Shown: positions 7,163-15,592, counted from the first letter of the stretch. The stretch: DNA of 32,652 bases from Anaerolineae bacterium (GCA_025454475.1 JALOOJ010000019.1:1-32652), one strand, 5' to 3'. A program made the numbers and translations. Notes: generated by a model not told the origin, from the letters alone.

Positions 7163-8482
7163 TCAGCGCTTTTCGCGCAGTTTTCTCAGGAACTCGGCGA
7201 TGCGCTCCTCATAGCCGATCGATTTGGGCTTGTACCATCCGCCTTCGATGCCTTCGGGCAGATAGCGCTGGGCAACCCAGCCGCCTGGGAAGTCGTGCGG
7301 GTACTTGTAACCGGGGGCCGTCGCACGCTCCTCGCCCAGTAGCGTGTTTTGGTCGCGGATGGCGACCGGGGGCGGGAGATAGCCATGCTCCTCGACGTAG
7401 CTCCGCGTCTCGAAATAGGCACCGGCGCTGTTAGACTTGGGCGAGGTCGCGAGATAGAGCGTCGCCTCCGCCAGGTGATACTGGCCCTCGGGCATCCCCA
7501 CCCACTCAAACGCCTGGGCGCACGCATTGACGACGGCGATGGCCATCGGCGAGGCCAGCCCGATATCCTCGGCGGAGGAGATCAGCAGCCGCCGGAAGAT
7601 GAACCGCGGATCCTCGCCTGCCAGGACCATCTTGGCGAGGTAATACAGCGCCGCGTCGGGGTCCGAGCCGCGGATCGACTTGATGAAGGCGCTTGCGGTG
7701 TTGTAGTGTTCGTCGCCTGACTTGTCGTACTGCATCGCCCGGCGCTGGATCGACTCCTCCGCCACCGCTAGGGTGATGTGCAGCATGCCATTGTCGTCTG
7801 GAGGGGTGGATTCCACGGCCAGCTCGAGCGCGTTGAGCGCACTGCGCACATCTCCGTCGGCGAACTCAGCCAGATGCCGGAGCGCATCGGGATCGAGCGT
7901 GATGGTGCGCCGCCCATAGCCGCGGTCCTTGTCGTGGACGGCGCGGACGATCAGATCCTCGATCTCCTCGACCGTGAGTGCGATGAAGCGAAAGATGCGT
8001 GACCGGCTGAGGAGGGGCGAGATGATCGAGAAGTAGGGGTTCTCCGTCGTTGCGCCGATCAGCGTGACCGTGCCGTCCTCGACGACGGGGAGCAGACCGT
8101 CCTGCTGCGCCTTGTTCCAGCGGTGGATCTCGTCGACCATCAGGAGCGTGCGCGTGCCATACATCGCGCGGCGCTCACGGGCTGCCTCGACGAGTTTGCG
8201 CAGGTCGGCGACCCCGGCGAGCACCGCGTTGAGCGTCTCGAAGTGCGACTGGGTGGTGTTGGCGATCACTGCGGCCAGCGTCGTTTTGCCAACGCCGGGC
8301 GGGCCCCAAAAGAGGATCGACGTGAACAGGCGGTCGGCCTCGATCGCGCGGCGTAGTAGCTTGCCCGGGCCGATGATGTGCGCCTGTCCCACCACCTCGT
8401 CGAGCGTACGGGGGCGCATCCGCGCCGCGAGGGGCGCCTCGCGTTTGATCTGGTCCTGACGGCTGTGTTCGAAGATCTCCAT
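7163..8482 (-). CDS. rarA: Replication-associated recombination protein A (RarA/MgsA AAA+ ATPase)
   Basis: A 439-residue AAA+ ATPase of the RarA/MgsA/WRNIP1 family, which acts at stalled replication forks with the clamp and SSB. Visible features are the N-terminal block PLAARMRPRTLDEVVGQ (about 17-33), Walker A GPPGVGKT (60-67), Walker B LLMVDEIHRW (113-122), the sensor-1 region LIGATTENPYFS, the Arg-finger region LLSRSRIF, and the C-terminal MgsA tetramerisation part with LRKLREKR at the end. Length is typical. An open frame extends 43 codons further upstream to 8611, but those residues are low in family similarity and overlap the divergent promoter. The ATG at 8482 starts MEIFEHSRQ and fits the family. 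It has no Shine-Dalgarno and sits 7 bases after a TATACT box, so the mRNA may be leaderless. Confidence 0.95.
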   Translation of the reverse strand: MEIFEHSRQDQIKREAPLAARMRPRTLDEVVGQAHIIGPGKLLRRAIEADRLFTSILFWGPPGVGKTTLAAVIANTTQSHFETLNAVLAGVADLRKLVEAARERRAMYGTRTLLMVDEIHRWNKAQQDGLLPVVEDGTVTLIGATTENPYFSIISPLLSRSRIFRFIALTVEEIEDLIVRAVHDKDRGYGRRTITLDPDALRHLAEFADGDVRSALNALELAVESTPPDDNGMLHITLAVAEESIQRRAMQYDKSGDEHYNTASAFIKSIRGSDPDAALYYLAKMVLAGEDPRFIFRRLLISSAEDIGLASPMAIAVVNACAQAFEWVGMPEGQYHLAEATLYLATSPKSNSAGAYFETRSYVEEHGYLPPPVAIRDQNTLLGEERATAPGYKYPHDFPGGWVAQRYLPEGIEGGWYKPKSIGYEERIAEFLRKLREKR

Positions 8483-8489
8483 AGGGGGC

Positions 8490-8495
8490 AGTATA
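8490..8495 (-). promoter_or_regulatory. Probable -10 box of rarA, close to the start codon
   Basis: TATACT on the minus strand ends 7 bases before the rarA ATG. The -35 is weak (TAGCAC or TTAGCA with an 18-19 base spacer). Initiation would fall at or next to the ATG. Confidence 0.5.
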
Positions 8496-8560
8496 GCGCG
8501 AGTGGGGGAAAAAGTGCTAATTGGAGGGGGCGCCTCTTGGGGGGATAGGTAAGCGCGCGT

Positions 8561-8588
8561 TTGATCCGCACCCCGCGCGTGGTATACT
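8561..8588 (+). promoter_or_regulatory. Promoter of the two-component operon
   Basis: TTGATC (8561-8566), a 16-base spacer and TATACT (8583-8588), ahead of the kinase ATG at 8641. It is divergent from the rarA start, with about 65 bases between the two -10 boxes. Confidence 0.65.
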
Positions 8589-8640
8589 GCAGCTACCGGC
8601 ATCTTGGGCATAGCGAGATGCGAGCCTCAAGGTGGGATAG

Positions 8641-9999
8641 ATGACGATTGCGGCTGTCCTAGGGCATTTTGTTCACGGGTTGGTGTTCTTCACCCTGGGC
8701 TTGACCGTGAATTTCCTGCACTACCGCAGCCGTCGCATATCGCTCGCTCGACACCTGGGTTGGTTGGGTGGGTTCGCGATCGGCGAGGCGCTCTATGCCT
8801 GGTACGAGATCATTGCGCTGCTCCTGCCGGCGGGGGCGTTTCTGCCCGTGGTGGTGCCCCCGGTCATCCTGGCGTCGGCCTACACCTGCCTGCTGGTCTT
8901 CGGGCTGCAGACGTTTATGTCCGAGGACGTTTATCGCAGGCGCAGCCGGATACTGTGGATGGTCCTGAGCGGGCTCTGGTTGGGGTCCTATCTGCTAGCG
9001 CTGTGGGCCTTCAGCGTCGATCAGGCAGCGCTTGCCGGCACGACGGTGGTGTTAGCCCGTTATCTGTTGGCCCTCCCCGGTGGCCTCCTGACCGCAATCG
9101 GCCTCCGGCGGCAGAGTTACCAGTCGCTCGATAGTGTTCTCCGCATGCGCATCCGCCCGGCATTGCAGCTCATCGAGATCACGATGGCGATCTTCGGGCT
9201 GCTTAATCTGGTGATGGTGCCGGGGGTGGATTCGTTTGTCGCCGACCGGTTTGGCTTTCACCTAGTCGACTCCGCGGTGACGGGGTGGGTCTGGGCGGCC
9301 GTGGGGGCGGGCATCACGGTCGGGCTGGTACGCTCGTTGACGACGATCCATCACGAGATCGAGCAGTGGGTTGAGGGGGTGGAGCGACTTCAGGCGATGG
9401 CTGAGGATCGCGAGCGCATCGGGCGCGATCTGCACGATGGGATCATCCAGTCGATCTATGCCGCCGGTTTGCTGTTGGAGAGCATCGTGCCCGTGATCCG
9501 CAGCGATCCCGATCGCGCTCAGGGGCAGGTGGGGCGCGTGATCGATAACCTCAACTTCACGATCCAGGACATCCGTCGGTACATCTTCGATCTCCGCGGC
9601 GACATGCCCGACGACGATCTCCAGCCGGGGATCGAGCACCTGCTGCGCGATTTCCACGTCAACACGCTGCTGCAGACCGAGTTCGAGGTGACGGGGACGG
9701 TGCACCCTATCCATTCGATGGCCCGCCGTCGGCACATCCTGCAGATTGTGCGCGAGGCATTGGCCAACACGGCCAAGCACGCGCAGGCGCGCTGGGTCAG
9801 GGTGCGACTCGCCTACGACACCGATAGCCTCACCCTGATGATCTCGGATGATGGGGTCGGGATGGAGAAGCTGCTGATCGGCAAGGGCTATGGGTTGCGC
9901 AATATCCGCGAGCGGACGCGGCTGCTTGATGGCACGCTGCGCATCGAGAGCGCGCCCGGAGCGGGCGTGACCTTTGATCTGACGGTACCGTATGCGTGA
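8641..9999 (+). CDS. Membrane sensor histidine kinase, NarL/LiaS class (HisKA_3)
   Basis: A 452-residue protein. The first about 240 residues hold about seven hydrophobic segments with very short loops, so the sensor is membrane-embedded rather than a large extracellular domain. A linker helix follows, then the HisKA_3 dimerisation domain with the phospho-acceptor in GRDLHDGIIQS (His265). The HATPase_c domain comes next, with N box REALANTAKHA (Asn376), G1 box DDGVGM (about 403-408) and G2 box GYGLRNIRER (about 419-428). It autophosphorylates and passes the phosphate to a response regulator, almost certainly the next gene, which starts 9 bases after its stop. The signal is unknown; a membrane-linked cue is plausible from the topology. 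Confidence 0.93.
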   Translation: MTIAAVLGHFVHGLVFFTLGLTVNFLHYRSRRISLARHLGWLGGFAIGEALYAWYEIIALLLPAGAFLPVVVPPVILASAYTCLLVFGLQTFMSEDVYRRRSRILWMVLSGLWLGSYLLALWAFSVDQAALAGTTVVLARYLLALPGGLLTAIGLRRQSYQSLDSVLRMRIRPALQLIEITMAIFGLLNLVMVPGVDSFVADRFGFHLVDSAVTGWVWAAVGAGITVGLVRSLTTIHHEIEQWVEGVERLQAMAEDRERIGRDLHDGIIQSIYAAGLLLESIVPVIRSDPDRAQGQVGRVIDNLNFTIQDIRRYIFDLRGDMPDDDLQPGIEHLLRDFHVNTLLQTEFEVTGTVHPIHSMARRRHILQIVREALANTAKHAQARWVRVRLAYDTDSLTLMISDDGVGMEKLLIGKGYGLRNIRERTRLLDGTLRIESAPGAGVTFDLTVPYA

Positions 10000-10008
10000 G
10001 GTGGGCAC

Positions 10009-10671
10009 ATGACCTACAGAATCCTTGTGGTGGACGATCACGAGATCGTACGGCTGGGGCTGCGGACGCTGCTGAGCAATCAGCCCGATTTCGCGGTTGT
10101 CGACGAAGCTGCTTCGGCGGAAGAGGCCGTGGCGAAGTCGCTGCAGCACAACCCCGATGTTGTCGTGATGGATATCCGCATGCCGGGCAGAAATGGGATC
10201 GAGGCGTGTCGCGAGATTAAGGCGAAGCTTCCTGATGTCCATGTCCTGATGTTGACGTCCTATGCTGAGGATGAGATGCTCTTCGACGCGATCGGGGCGG
10301 GCGCTGCGGGGTATGTCCTGAAGCAAGGGGGGGGGGAGGACCTGGTGCGGGCCGTCCGGCGCGTCGCCGGGGGCGACGCATTGCTGGACCCGGCGGTGAC
10401 GCAGCGCGTGTTGGAGCGGGTGCGCGAGGCGAGCCGTCAAGAGCAGGCGGCGGCGTTCAAGGATCTGACTGAGCAGGAACTACGGGTGCTCGGGCTAGTC
10501 TCGCACGGAAAAACGAACAAGGAGATCGCCAAGGAGTTGTTCCTTGGCGAGGGCACAGTGCGCAACTACGTGAGTAGCATCCTGTCGAAGCTTGATCTGA
10601 CGAACCGCGCCGAGGCCGCGGCGTACGCCGTGCGCCACGGCTTGCGGGAGTATCTGGAGGAGATTGGATAG
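10009..10671 (+). CDS. Response regulator, NarL/FixJ family (REC-LuxR HTH)
   Basis: A 220-residue two-domain regulator. The receiver has the acidic pair (VVDDHE), the phospho-acceptor Asp55 in VVMDIRMPG, the Thr/Ser site MLTSYA and the conserved Lys in YVLKQ. The C-terminal LuxR-type helix-turn-helix begins [13 protein letters not shown] and includes [20 protein letters not shown] and the last helix [15 protein letters not shown]. It is the cognate partner of the kinase 9 bases upstream, with GAGGTGGG as the ribosome site. It binds DNA after phosphorylation; targets are not evident. The codons just after the conserved Lys form a run of ten G (10327-10336), which encodes GGG and the first base of Glu. 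A slip there would truncate the protein. A terminator follows directly. Confidence 0.95.
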   Translation: MTYRILVVDDHEIVRLGLRTLLSNQPDFAVVDEAASAEEAVAKSLQHNPDVVVMDIRMPGRNGIEACREIKAKLPDVHVLMLTSYAEDEMLFDAIGAGAAGYVLKQGGGEDLVRAVRRVAGGDALLDPAVTQRVLERVREASRQEQAAAFKDLTEQELRVLGLVSHGKTNKEIAKELFLGEGTVRNYVSSILSKLDLTNRAEAAAYAVRHGLREYLEEIG

Positions 10672-10678
10672 CCTTCCC

Positions 10679-10715
10679 AGTGCCGGGGACTGCAGAGAAC
10701 CTCCGGCACTTTTTT
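10679..10715 (+). terminator. Intrinsic terminator of the two-component operon
   Basis: Stem AGTGCCGG (10679-10686) and CCGGCACT (10703-10710), followed by TTTTT. It starts 8 bases after the response regulator stop. Confidence 0.9.
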
Positions 10716-10819
10716 GGGGGGACTAGGACGGTGCTCTAGGGCGTTGTCTGCATTCTGGCGCTGGGGACGCGCCTCGGACGGCGAAGGAAGTCTCCGCACC
10801 GAGACTGCTTCGCGGTCCG

Positions 10820-10847
10820 TTGTCACGTCCTATGGCTGTGGTATAAT
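10820..10847 (+). promoter_or_regulatory. Promoter of the tRNA-Gly / CAT tRNA / prfA region
   Basis: TTGTCA (10820-10825), a 16-base spacer and consensus TATAAT (10842-10847), 10 bases before tRNA-Gly. Confidence 0.8.
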
Positions 10848-10857
10848 GTCCGAGTGT

Positions 10858-10928
10858 GCGGGCGTTGCTTAATGGTAGAGCCTTAGCCTTCCAAGCTAAA
10901 GATACGGGTTCGATTCCCGTCGCCCGCT
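10858..10928 (+). tRNA. tRNA-Gly (anticodon TCC)
   Basis: Acceptor GCGGGCG (10858-10864) pairs with CGCCCGC (10921-10927). D arm, anticodon stem TTAGC/GCTAA with loop CTTCCAA, and T arm ACGGG-TTCGATT-CCCGT all fold. The discriminator is T and CCA is not encoded. Confidence 0.96.
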
Positions 10929-10933
10929 CTATC

Positions 10934-11006
10934 GGGCTCATAGCTCAATGGTTAGAGCAGCCGGCTCATAACCGGTCGGTTCCAGGTTCAAATCCTGGTG
11001 GGCCCA
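10934..11006 (+). tRNA. tRNA with CAT anticodon (Ile2 or elongator Met)
   Basis: Acceptor GGGCTCA/TGGGCCC (one G-U pair) and anticodon stem GCCGG/CCGGT with loop CTCATAA. The T arm is CCAGG-TTCAAAT-CCTGG and the discriminator is A. It is not initiator tRNA, which lacks a first acceptor pair and has three G-C pairs in a different arm. The CTCATAA loop and arm style resemble tRNA-Ile2, whose C34 is changed to lysidine by TilS, but elongator Met tRNAs share the loop, so identity is not settled. CCA is not encoded. Confidence 0.9.
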
Positions 11007-11022
11007 CTTAGATGGCACTCTT

Positions 11023-11046
11023 GACGGCCCGCGTGAACGGGCCGTC
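11023..11046 (+). other. Hairpin between the CAT tRNA and prfA
   Basis: Arms GACGGCCCG (11023-11031) and CGGGCCGTC (11038-11046) with a 6-base loop. There is no U-run, so it is more likely a processing or partial attenuation structure than a full terminator. It lies inside the frame upstream of prfA and argues against starting prfA at 11012. Confidence 0.6.
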
Positions 11047-11074
11047 TGTCATGCCAGGAAGGGGATGGAGCGCC

Positions 11075-12160
11075 GTGGATACGCAGAGAATGCTAGAGAG
11101 ACTGGGCGTGCTTGAGGAGCGGTATCAGGAACTGACACGCCAGATGGCCGATCCGGTTATCGCCCAGGACTATGAGAAGGTGACGGACCTCGCCATCGAG
11201 CGGGCGGACCTCGAGGATAGGGTGAGTATCTACCGCGAATATCGTGCGGTTCTTGGGGAAATCGAGGGCGCCGAAGCAATGCTGGAAGACAGCGATCCGG
11301 CGCTGCGCGATATGGCGCAGGAGGAGCTGGAGAGCCTCACCGAGCGTCGCGATGTGCTACAGGACAAGCTGCGGGTGCTGCTCGTGCCCAAGGACCCTCG
11401 AGATGAGCGCGACGTGATCATGGAGATCCGCGCGGGCGCCGGTGGGGATGAGGCGGGGCTCTTTGCCGCCGAGTTGGTCCGGATGTACACCCGCTATGCG
11501 GAACTGCAGTCCGGGTGGAAGACGCACATCATCTCCGAGAACCGCACCGGCATCGGCGGCTATAAGGAGATGATTTTCGCGATCGAGGGCAAGGGCGCCT
11601 ATTCGCGGCTCAAGTATGAGAGCGGCGTCCACCGGGTGCAGCGTGTGCCGGCCACCGAATCTAGCGGGCGGATTCACACGTCGACGGTGACGGTGGCAGT
11701 GCTTCCGGAGGTTGACGAGGTCGAGGTTACCATCAACCCCAATGATATCGAGATGACCAACTATGGTTCCTCCGGCCCCGGCGGACAGCATATGCAGAAG
11801 AACGACACCGCTGTGCGTATTCTTTATAAGCCCACCGGTATGGTGGTCACGTGCGAAAGTGAGCGGTCTCTGACACAGAACAAGCTCCGGGCGATGAGCG
11901 TCCTCCGCGCCCGGCTGTACGAGATCGAGCGACTGAAGCAGGTCTCCGAGCTCGAGCAGGCGCGCCGGTCGCAGGTGGGGATGGGCGATCGAAGTGAGAA
12001 AATCCGCACTTACAACTTCCCGCAGAACCGCGTGACCGACCATCGGGTCGGTGTGACGTCCTACAATTTGCCCGGTGTGATGGCTGGCGACATCGACCAG
12101 TTCATCGAAGCGCTGTCGCTGGACGATCAGACGCGGCGGCTGTCAGAGATCGGCGCGTAG
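11075..12160 (+). CDS. prfA: Peptide chain release factor 1
   Basis: Releases the finished peptide at UAA and UAG stop codons on the ribosome. With the GTG start at 11075 it is 361 residues, the usual RF1 length. The codon-recognition motif is PAT (about residues 192-194, in VPATESSGR), of the P-x-T type of RF1 and not the SPF of RF2. The catalytic GGQ motif is at about 236-238 (GPGGQHMQ). The C-terminal block RVTDHRVGVT is also canonical. The GTG has AGGAAGGGG and GGAG upstream. The ATG at 11090, giving MLERLGVLEERY, is an equally family-like start. The more upstream ATG at 11012 would place the tRNA-side hairpin inside the coding region, so I rejected it. Confidence 0.95.
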   Translation: MDTQRMLERLGVLEERYQELTRQMADPVIAQDYEKVTDLAIERADLEDRVSIYREYRAVLGEIEGAEAMLEDSDPALRDMAQEELESLTERRDVLQDKLRVLLVPKDPRDERDVIMEIRAGAGGDEAGLFAAELVRMYTRYAELQSGWKTHIISENRTGIGGYKEMIFAIEGKGAYSRLKYESGVHRVQRVPATESSGRIHTSTVTVAVLPEVDEVEVTINPNDIEMTNYGSSGPGGQHMQKNDTAVRILYKPTGMVVTCESERSLTQNKLRAMSVLRARLYEIERLKQVSELEQARRSQVGMGDRSEKIRTYNFPQNRVTDHRVGVTSYNLPGVMAGDIDQFIEALSLDDQTRRLSEIGA

Positions 12161-12166
12161 TGGGAA

Positions 12167-12201
12167 AGACCTTTGAGCTCTTCTGAAGAGCTCAAAGGTC
12201 T
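12167..12201. terminator. Bidirectional terminator between prfA and trpB2
   Basis: A near-perfect inverted repeat with arms AGACCTTTGAGCTCT and AGAGCTCAAAGGTCT and a short loop. On the minus strand the 3' arm is followed by TTCCC, on the plus strand by ATTTGCC. It serves two convergent units. Confidence 0.8.
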
Positions 12202-12217
12202 ATTTGCCGTGTGGAGT

Positions 12218-13579
12218 CTACTTTGCCGCGGGCAGTGCTTCGAGCGCGGCTGCTAGTTTGGCTTCCTCAAGCTGGTAGTCGTCGAGTGCGCGCCGGTGAT
12301 AGGCGTCATAGGCCGCGAGGTCGAAGTGCCCATGGCCGCTGGCGTTGAAAACGATGACCTTGGACTCGCCTGATTCCTTGCAGGCTAGCGCCTCGTCGTA
12401 GGCGGCGCGGACGGCGTGCGCCGTCTCCGGCGCCACGATCGTGCCTTCGGCCTTGCTGAAACTGAGGGCAGCCTCGAAGACGGCGTTCTGATGATAGGCT
12501 CGGGCCTCGGCCATCCCATCGTTCAGCAGTGATGAGATCGTCGGCGCGATGCCGTGGTAGCGCAGCCCGCCGGCGTGCACAGGGGCAGGGACGAAGCCGT
12601 GGCCCACGGTGTGCATCTTGGCGACCGGGCCGGTCTTGGCCGTGTCACCCCAGTCGTAGGCGTAGGTGCCGCGGGTCATGCTCGGGCACGCCGTAGATTC
12701 GACAAAGATCGCGCGCACGTTGGGGGTTTCGCCCGTGAGCTTGCGCCGCATGAAGGGATAGATCAGGCCCGCGGCGTTGCTGCCGCCGCCTGCGCAGCCG
12801 ATGAGGATGTCCGGGCTGTCGCCCGCCATCTCCAACTGCTTCATCGCTTCCAGCCCGATGATGGTCTGGTGGAGCAGCACGAAATTGACGACGCTGCCCA
12901 GCGAGTACTTATACCCCTCATGCGTCATCGCGTATTCCAGTGCATCGCTGATCGCCATACCCAGGCTGCCCGGCGTCTCGGGGTCTTGCTCGAGCATCGC
13001 ACGCCCGGCGTGGGTCTCTGAGCTTGGGCTGGGCACCACCTCGGCGCCCCATGTCTCCATCATCACGCGCCGGTAGGGCTTCTGCCGGTAGGAGACAGCA
13101 ACCATGAAGACCTTGATCTTCAGGCCGAAGTAGGCGCCCGCCAGACTGAGAGCGCACCCCCACTGCCCGGCACCGGTCTCGGTAGCGAAGCCCGTCAATC
13201 CTTCCTGCTTGGCGTAATAAGCCTGGGCAATCGCCGTGTTCAATTTGTGGCTACCGGCGGGGCTCACGCCCTCCCACTTGTAGTAGATCTTCGCCGGTGT
13301 GTCGAGCGCCTGTTCCCACCGGTGTGCTCGGATGAGCGGGGATGGGCGCGACATTTTCAGGATATCCTGGACTTCTTCAGGGATATCGATGAAGCGCTCG
13401 TGGCTGGCTTCCTGCTCGATGCACCCTGCCGGGAACACCGGCGCAAGGTCGTCCGGCGTCATGACGTTCAGTGTCGCCGGGTGCAGGTAGGGTGGCGGGG
13501 GGTTCTTCATATCCGCCAGGATGTTGTACCATTGTGTCGGCATTTCCTTCTCAGAGAGTAGATACTTATACTGGTTCAT
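12218..13579 (-). CDS. trpB: Tryptophan synthase beta chain, TrpB2 type
   Basis: A 453-residue PLP enzyme that joins indole and L-serine to give L-tryptophan. It is of the longer TrpB2 branch: the N-terminus has MPTQWYNILADM and the aromatic/proline-rich PPPPYLHPATL segment absent from TrpB1. The PLP lysine is Lys112 in AGSHKLNTA, the catalytic Glu is Glu134 in ATETGAGQWG, and the phosphate loop GCAGGGSNAAG is at 261-271. TrpB2 enzymes commonly work without tight binding to TrpA, and no trpA is in this window. A strong ribosome site (GAAGGAG) precedes the ATG. The gene is last in the apparent trpS-ATPase-trpB2 operon, 38 bases after the ATPase stop, and ends at the shared terminator. It therefore falls under the Trp T-box. 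Confidence 0.95.
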   Translation of the reverse strand: MNQYKYLLSEKEMPTQWYNILADMKNPPPPYLHPATLNVMTPDDLAPVFPAGCIEQEASHERFIDIPEEVQDILKMSRPSPLIRAHRWEQALDTPAKIYYKWEGVSPAGSHKLNTAIAQAYYAKQEGLTGFATETGAGQWGCALSLAGAYFGLKIKVFMVAVSYRQKPYRRVMMETWGAEVVPSPSSETHAGRAMLEQDPETPGSLGMAISDALEYAMTHEGYKYSLGSVVNFVLLHQTIIGLEAMKQLEMAGDSPDILIGCAGGGSNAAGLIYPFMRRKLTGETPNVRAIFVESTACPSMTRGTYAYDWGDTAKTGPVAKMHTVGHGFVPAPVHAGGLRYHGIAPTISSLLNDGMAEARAYHQNAVFEAALSFSKAEGTIVAPETAHAVRAAYDEALACKESGESKVIVFNASGHGHFDLAAYDAYHRRALDDYQLEEAKLAAALEALPAAK

Positions 13580-13617
13580 CGCAGTCTCCTTCTTCTGAAA
13601 TGTGATTCCCGATTAGG

Positions 13618-14415
13618 CTATTCCTCAACGGTCATCAGCTCGGGCGATATGCCCTCGGTCAGCAGTGCGCACGCGGCGCTGCTATCCCCCCTCGCCTCGA
13701 GTTGGCACGTCCCTATCCGGCGGGCCGCAAAGAACTGCTCGTACACCTTATAGTGCTCTGTCTCCTCGTAATCCACCTCCTGGACGCGGGGTCCATCGAA
13801 ACTGAAGATCCGGGCTCTGGGCAGCGAGAGCAGGATCGGCGAATGTGTCGCGATAATAAACTGCGCCTGTCCCGCCGCGACAAAGGCCTCCAAGAGCCCG
13901 AGAAACGCCACCTGGCTCTTGGGCGACAGCGCCGCCTCGGGCTCATCCAGAAGATAGAGCCCCTTGCGGTCGAATCGTCCGCGGAAATAGGTCAGCATCC
14001 CTTGCCCGTGGGAGAGCGTGTTGAGCATCCTTCCCCCGTGGTATTGGAGCCGCCCGGGATCGCACACGGCGACATCGTCCAGAAAGTCTGCCAGCTCGCG
14101 GAAGGTCTCCGCTCTGAAGAGCGATCCCGCCACGCGCTCGTCGCTCCAGGCTACGTCGATGAAGTCGGCGAGGCGGGTCTCGTAAGGGTTCTCGTGTGCG
14201 ATGTGGCGCTTGGGCTGGTCCCAGGTATGCATGCCGCACTTGCGTGTGATAGCCTCCAGGAGCGTCGATTTGCCCGACCCGTTGTCGCCGACGAAGAAGG
14301 TTACAGGGCTTCGGAACGTGATCTGTGACGTGGTCCGGAGGATCGGCACATTGAATGGGTAATACTGGTTCGTCGGATAGTACTCAGTGTGGAGTCGCAC
14401 GCTTGTGATGTACAT
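13618..14415 (-). CDS. Predicted AAA/ABC-like ATPase of unknown role
   Basis: A 265-residue soluble ATPase. Walker A is GDNGSGKST (43-51), an ABC-like signature LSHGQG is at 134-139, Walker B LYLLDEPEAALSP is at about 153-165, and the H-loop histidine is His191 in ATHSPILLS. There is no substrate or membrane domain. The pattern matches the small predicted ATPases grouped as COG3910. Members resemble ABC or SMC/RecF-type ATPases, but their function is not established. Here it sits between trpS and trpB2 with gaps of 37 and 38 bases and no terminator, so it appears to be expressed with tryptophan genes. AAAGGAG precedes the ATG. I give no substrate. Confidence 0.88.
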   Translation of the reverse strand: MYITSVRLHTEYYPTNQYYPFNVPILRTTSQITFRSPVTFFVGDNGSGKSTLLEAITRKCGMHTWDQPKRHIAHENPYETRLADFIDVAWSDERVAGSLFRAETFRELADFLDDVAVCDPGRLQYHGGRMLNTLSHGQGMLTYFRGRFDRKGLYLLDEPEAALSPKSQVAFLGLLEAFVAAGQAQFIIATHSPILLSLPRARIFSFDGPRVQEVDYEETEHYKVYEQFFAARRIGTCQLEARGDSSAACALLTEGISPELMTVEE

Positions 14416-14452
14416 CGACTGCTCCTTTGGTCTTGCTAAGGCGTGATTGTGC

Positions 14453-15526
14453 CTATGCTTCGGTCCGCAGCCGGAACGCGTCGGATCTGCCCTGTAACAC
14501 CCGGCGCAGCCGCAGACCCGTTAGCCCCATCGCCTCATAGACCATGCTGAGCGTCGTCTCGGCCTCGCGCTGCATTCGCCGCGTGCCCTCGACGAGCACC
14601 TCCTCGACGAGGCCCGGCTTCGCGACGTAGGCCGCGCGGCGCTCGCGGATCGGATCGAGAAAGGTGTTGATGGCGCGAGCCAGCTTGCGCTTCACCTCGA
14701 CATCCCCCACTTTGCCCAGGAGATAGCGCTCTTTGAGGTCGTTGACCTCCTCGACGTTCGGGTTGAAGGCGTCGTGGTAGATGAAGACGGGGTTACCGTC
14801 GACCCTTCCGGGAACGTCAGCGCGGATGCGGTTGGGATCGGTATACATCCCGCGCACCTTCTCCTCGACCGCCTTGGCGTCATCGGAGAGCATGATGGCG
14901 TTGCCGAGAGACTTGCTCATCTTGGCTTGCCCGTCCGTGCCGATAAGCGAGGGGACCTCGCCGATCATGACATCCGGCAATGGGAAGACTTCGACGTCGT
15001 ACATCCGGTTGAACCGGCGCGCGATCTCGCGTGTGATTTCGACGTGTGCCTCGTTATCCTTACCCACGGGGACGAGGTTGGCACGGGGTAACAGAATGTC
15101 CGCGGCCTGCAGAACCGGGTAGCCGATCAGGCCGAAGGGTACGGTCTCGTCGTCCATGTTCGCGGCACGCGCCATGTCCTTGATGCTGGGGAGGCGTGAG
15201 AGGCGGGGTAGTGTGACAAGGTTCCCCAAGAGTAGTGCGAGTTCGTACTCCTCGGGGATGGCCGATTGCAGAAAGATCACGCTTTTCTCCGGGTCGATGC
15301 CTACGGCGAGGTAGTCGAGGACGACGTTGTAGATGTTGTCGTCCAGCTCCGCCAGGTGCTCCTTCTCAGACTTTGTTGTCAGCGTGTGTAGGTCCGCAAT
15401 GATAAAGTAGCACTCGTAGGCATCCTGCAGCGCGACGCGGTTTTTCATGCTACCCACGTAGTGGCCCAGATGCAGCTTGCCGGTAGGACGGTCGCCCGTT
15501 AGGATTCGCTTCTTTGCTTCGCTCAT
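14453..15526 (-). CDS. trpS: Tryptophanyl-tRNA synthetase
   Basis: A 357-residue class I synthetase that charges tRNA-Trp. The HIGH-type motif is HLGH (19-22, in [10 protein letters not shown]) and the KMSKS motif is exact (202-206). The Trp-pocket and ATP-site blocks [10 protein letters not shown] (about 137-146) and [20 protein letters not shown] (about 154-173) are canonical. Length is normal for the bacterial type. The ATG is preceded by GAAGGAG. It is the first gene of the operon and follows a T-box leader that should sense uncharged tRNA-Trp. Confidence 0.97.
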   Translation of the reverse strand: MSEAKKRILTGDRPTGKLHLGHYVGSMKNRVALQDAYECYFIIADLHTLTTKSEKEHLAELDDNIYNVVLDYLAVGIDPEKSVIFLQSAIPEEYELALLLGNLVTLPRLSRLPSIKDMARAANMDDETVPFGLIGYPVLQAADILLPRANLVPVGKDNEAHVEITREIARRFNRMYDVEVFPLPDVMIGEVPSLIGTDGQAKMSKSLGNAIMLSDDAKAVEEKVRGMYTDPNRIRADVPGRVDGNPVFIYHDAFNPNVEEVNDLKERYLLGKVGDVEVKRKLARAINTFLDPIRERRAAYVAKPGLVEEVLVEGTRRMQREAETTLSMVYEAMGLTGLRLRRVLQGRSDAFRLRTEA

Positions 15527-15553
15527 TCTCTTTCTCCTTCTCCATCCAGCCCG

Positions 15554-15592
15554 AAAACAACAAAACGCCCATCCCCAGAAGGGACGAGCGTT
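15554..15592 (-). terminator. T-box regulated intrinsic terminator
   Basis: Arms at 15592-15581 and 15575-15564 pair with two mismatches around a 5-base loop, followed on the minus strand by TTTTGTTGTTTT. It competes with the antiterminator that uses the T-box sequence just upstream. Confidence 0.85.

Noticed and set aside
8483-8611. 43-codon upstream extension of rarA
   Set aside because: No family similarity, and it overlaps both the TATACT box of rarA and the divergent kinase promoter.
9262-10440. Long open frame (-) opposite the kinase and response regulator genes
   Set aside because: A shadow of two well-supported genes, with His/Arg-rich composition and no recognisable domain.
11012-11074. 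Upstream ATG start for prfA at 11012
   Set aside because: It lies 5 bases after the tRNA and its frame includes a stable hairpin; the family N-terminus begins later.
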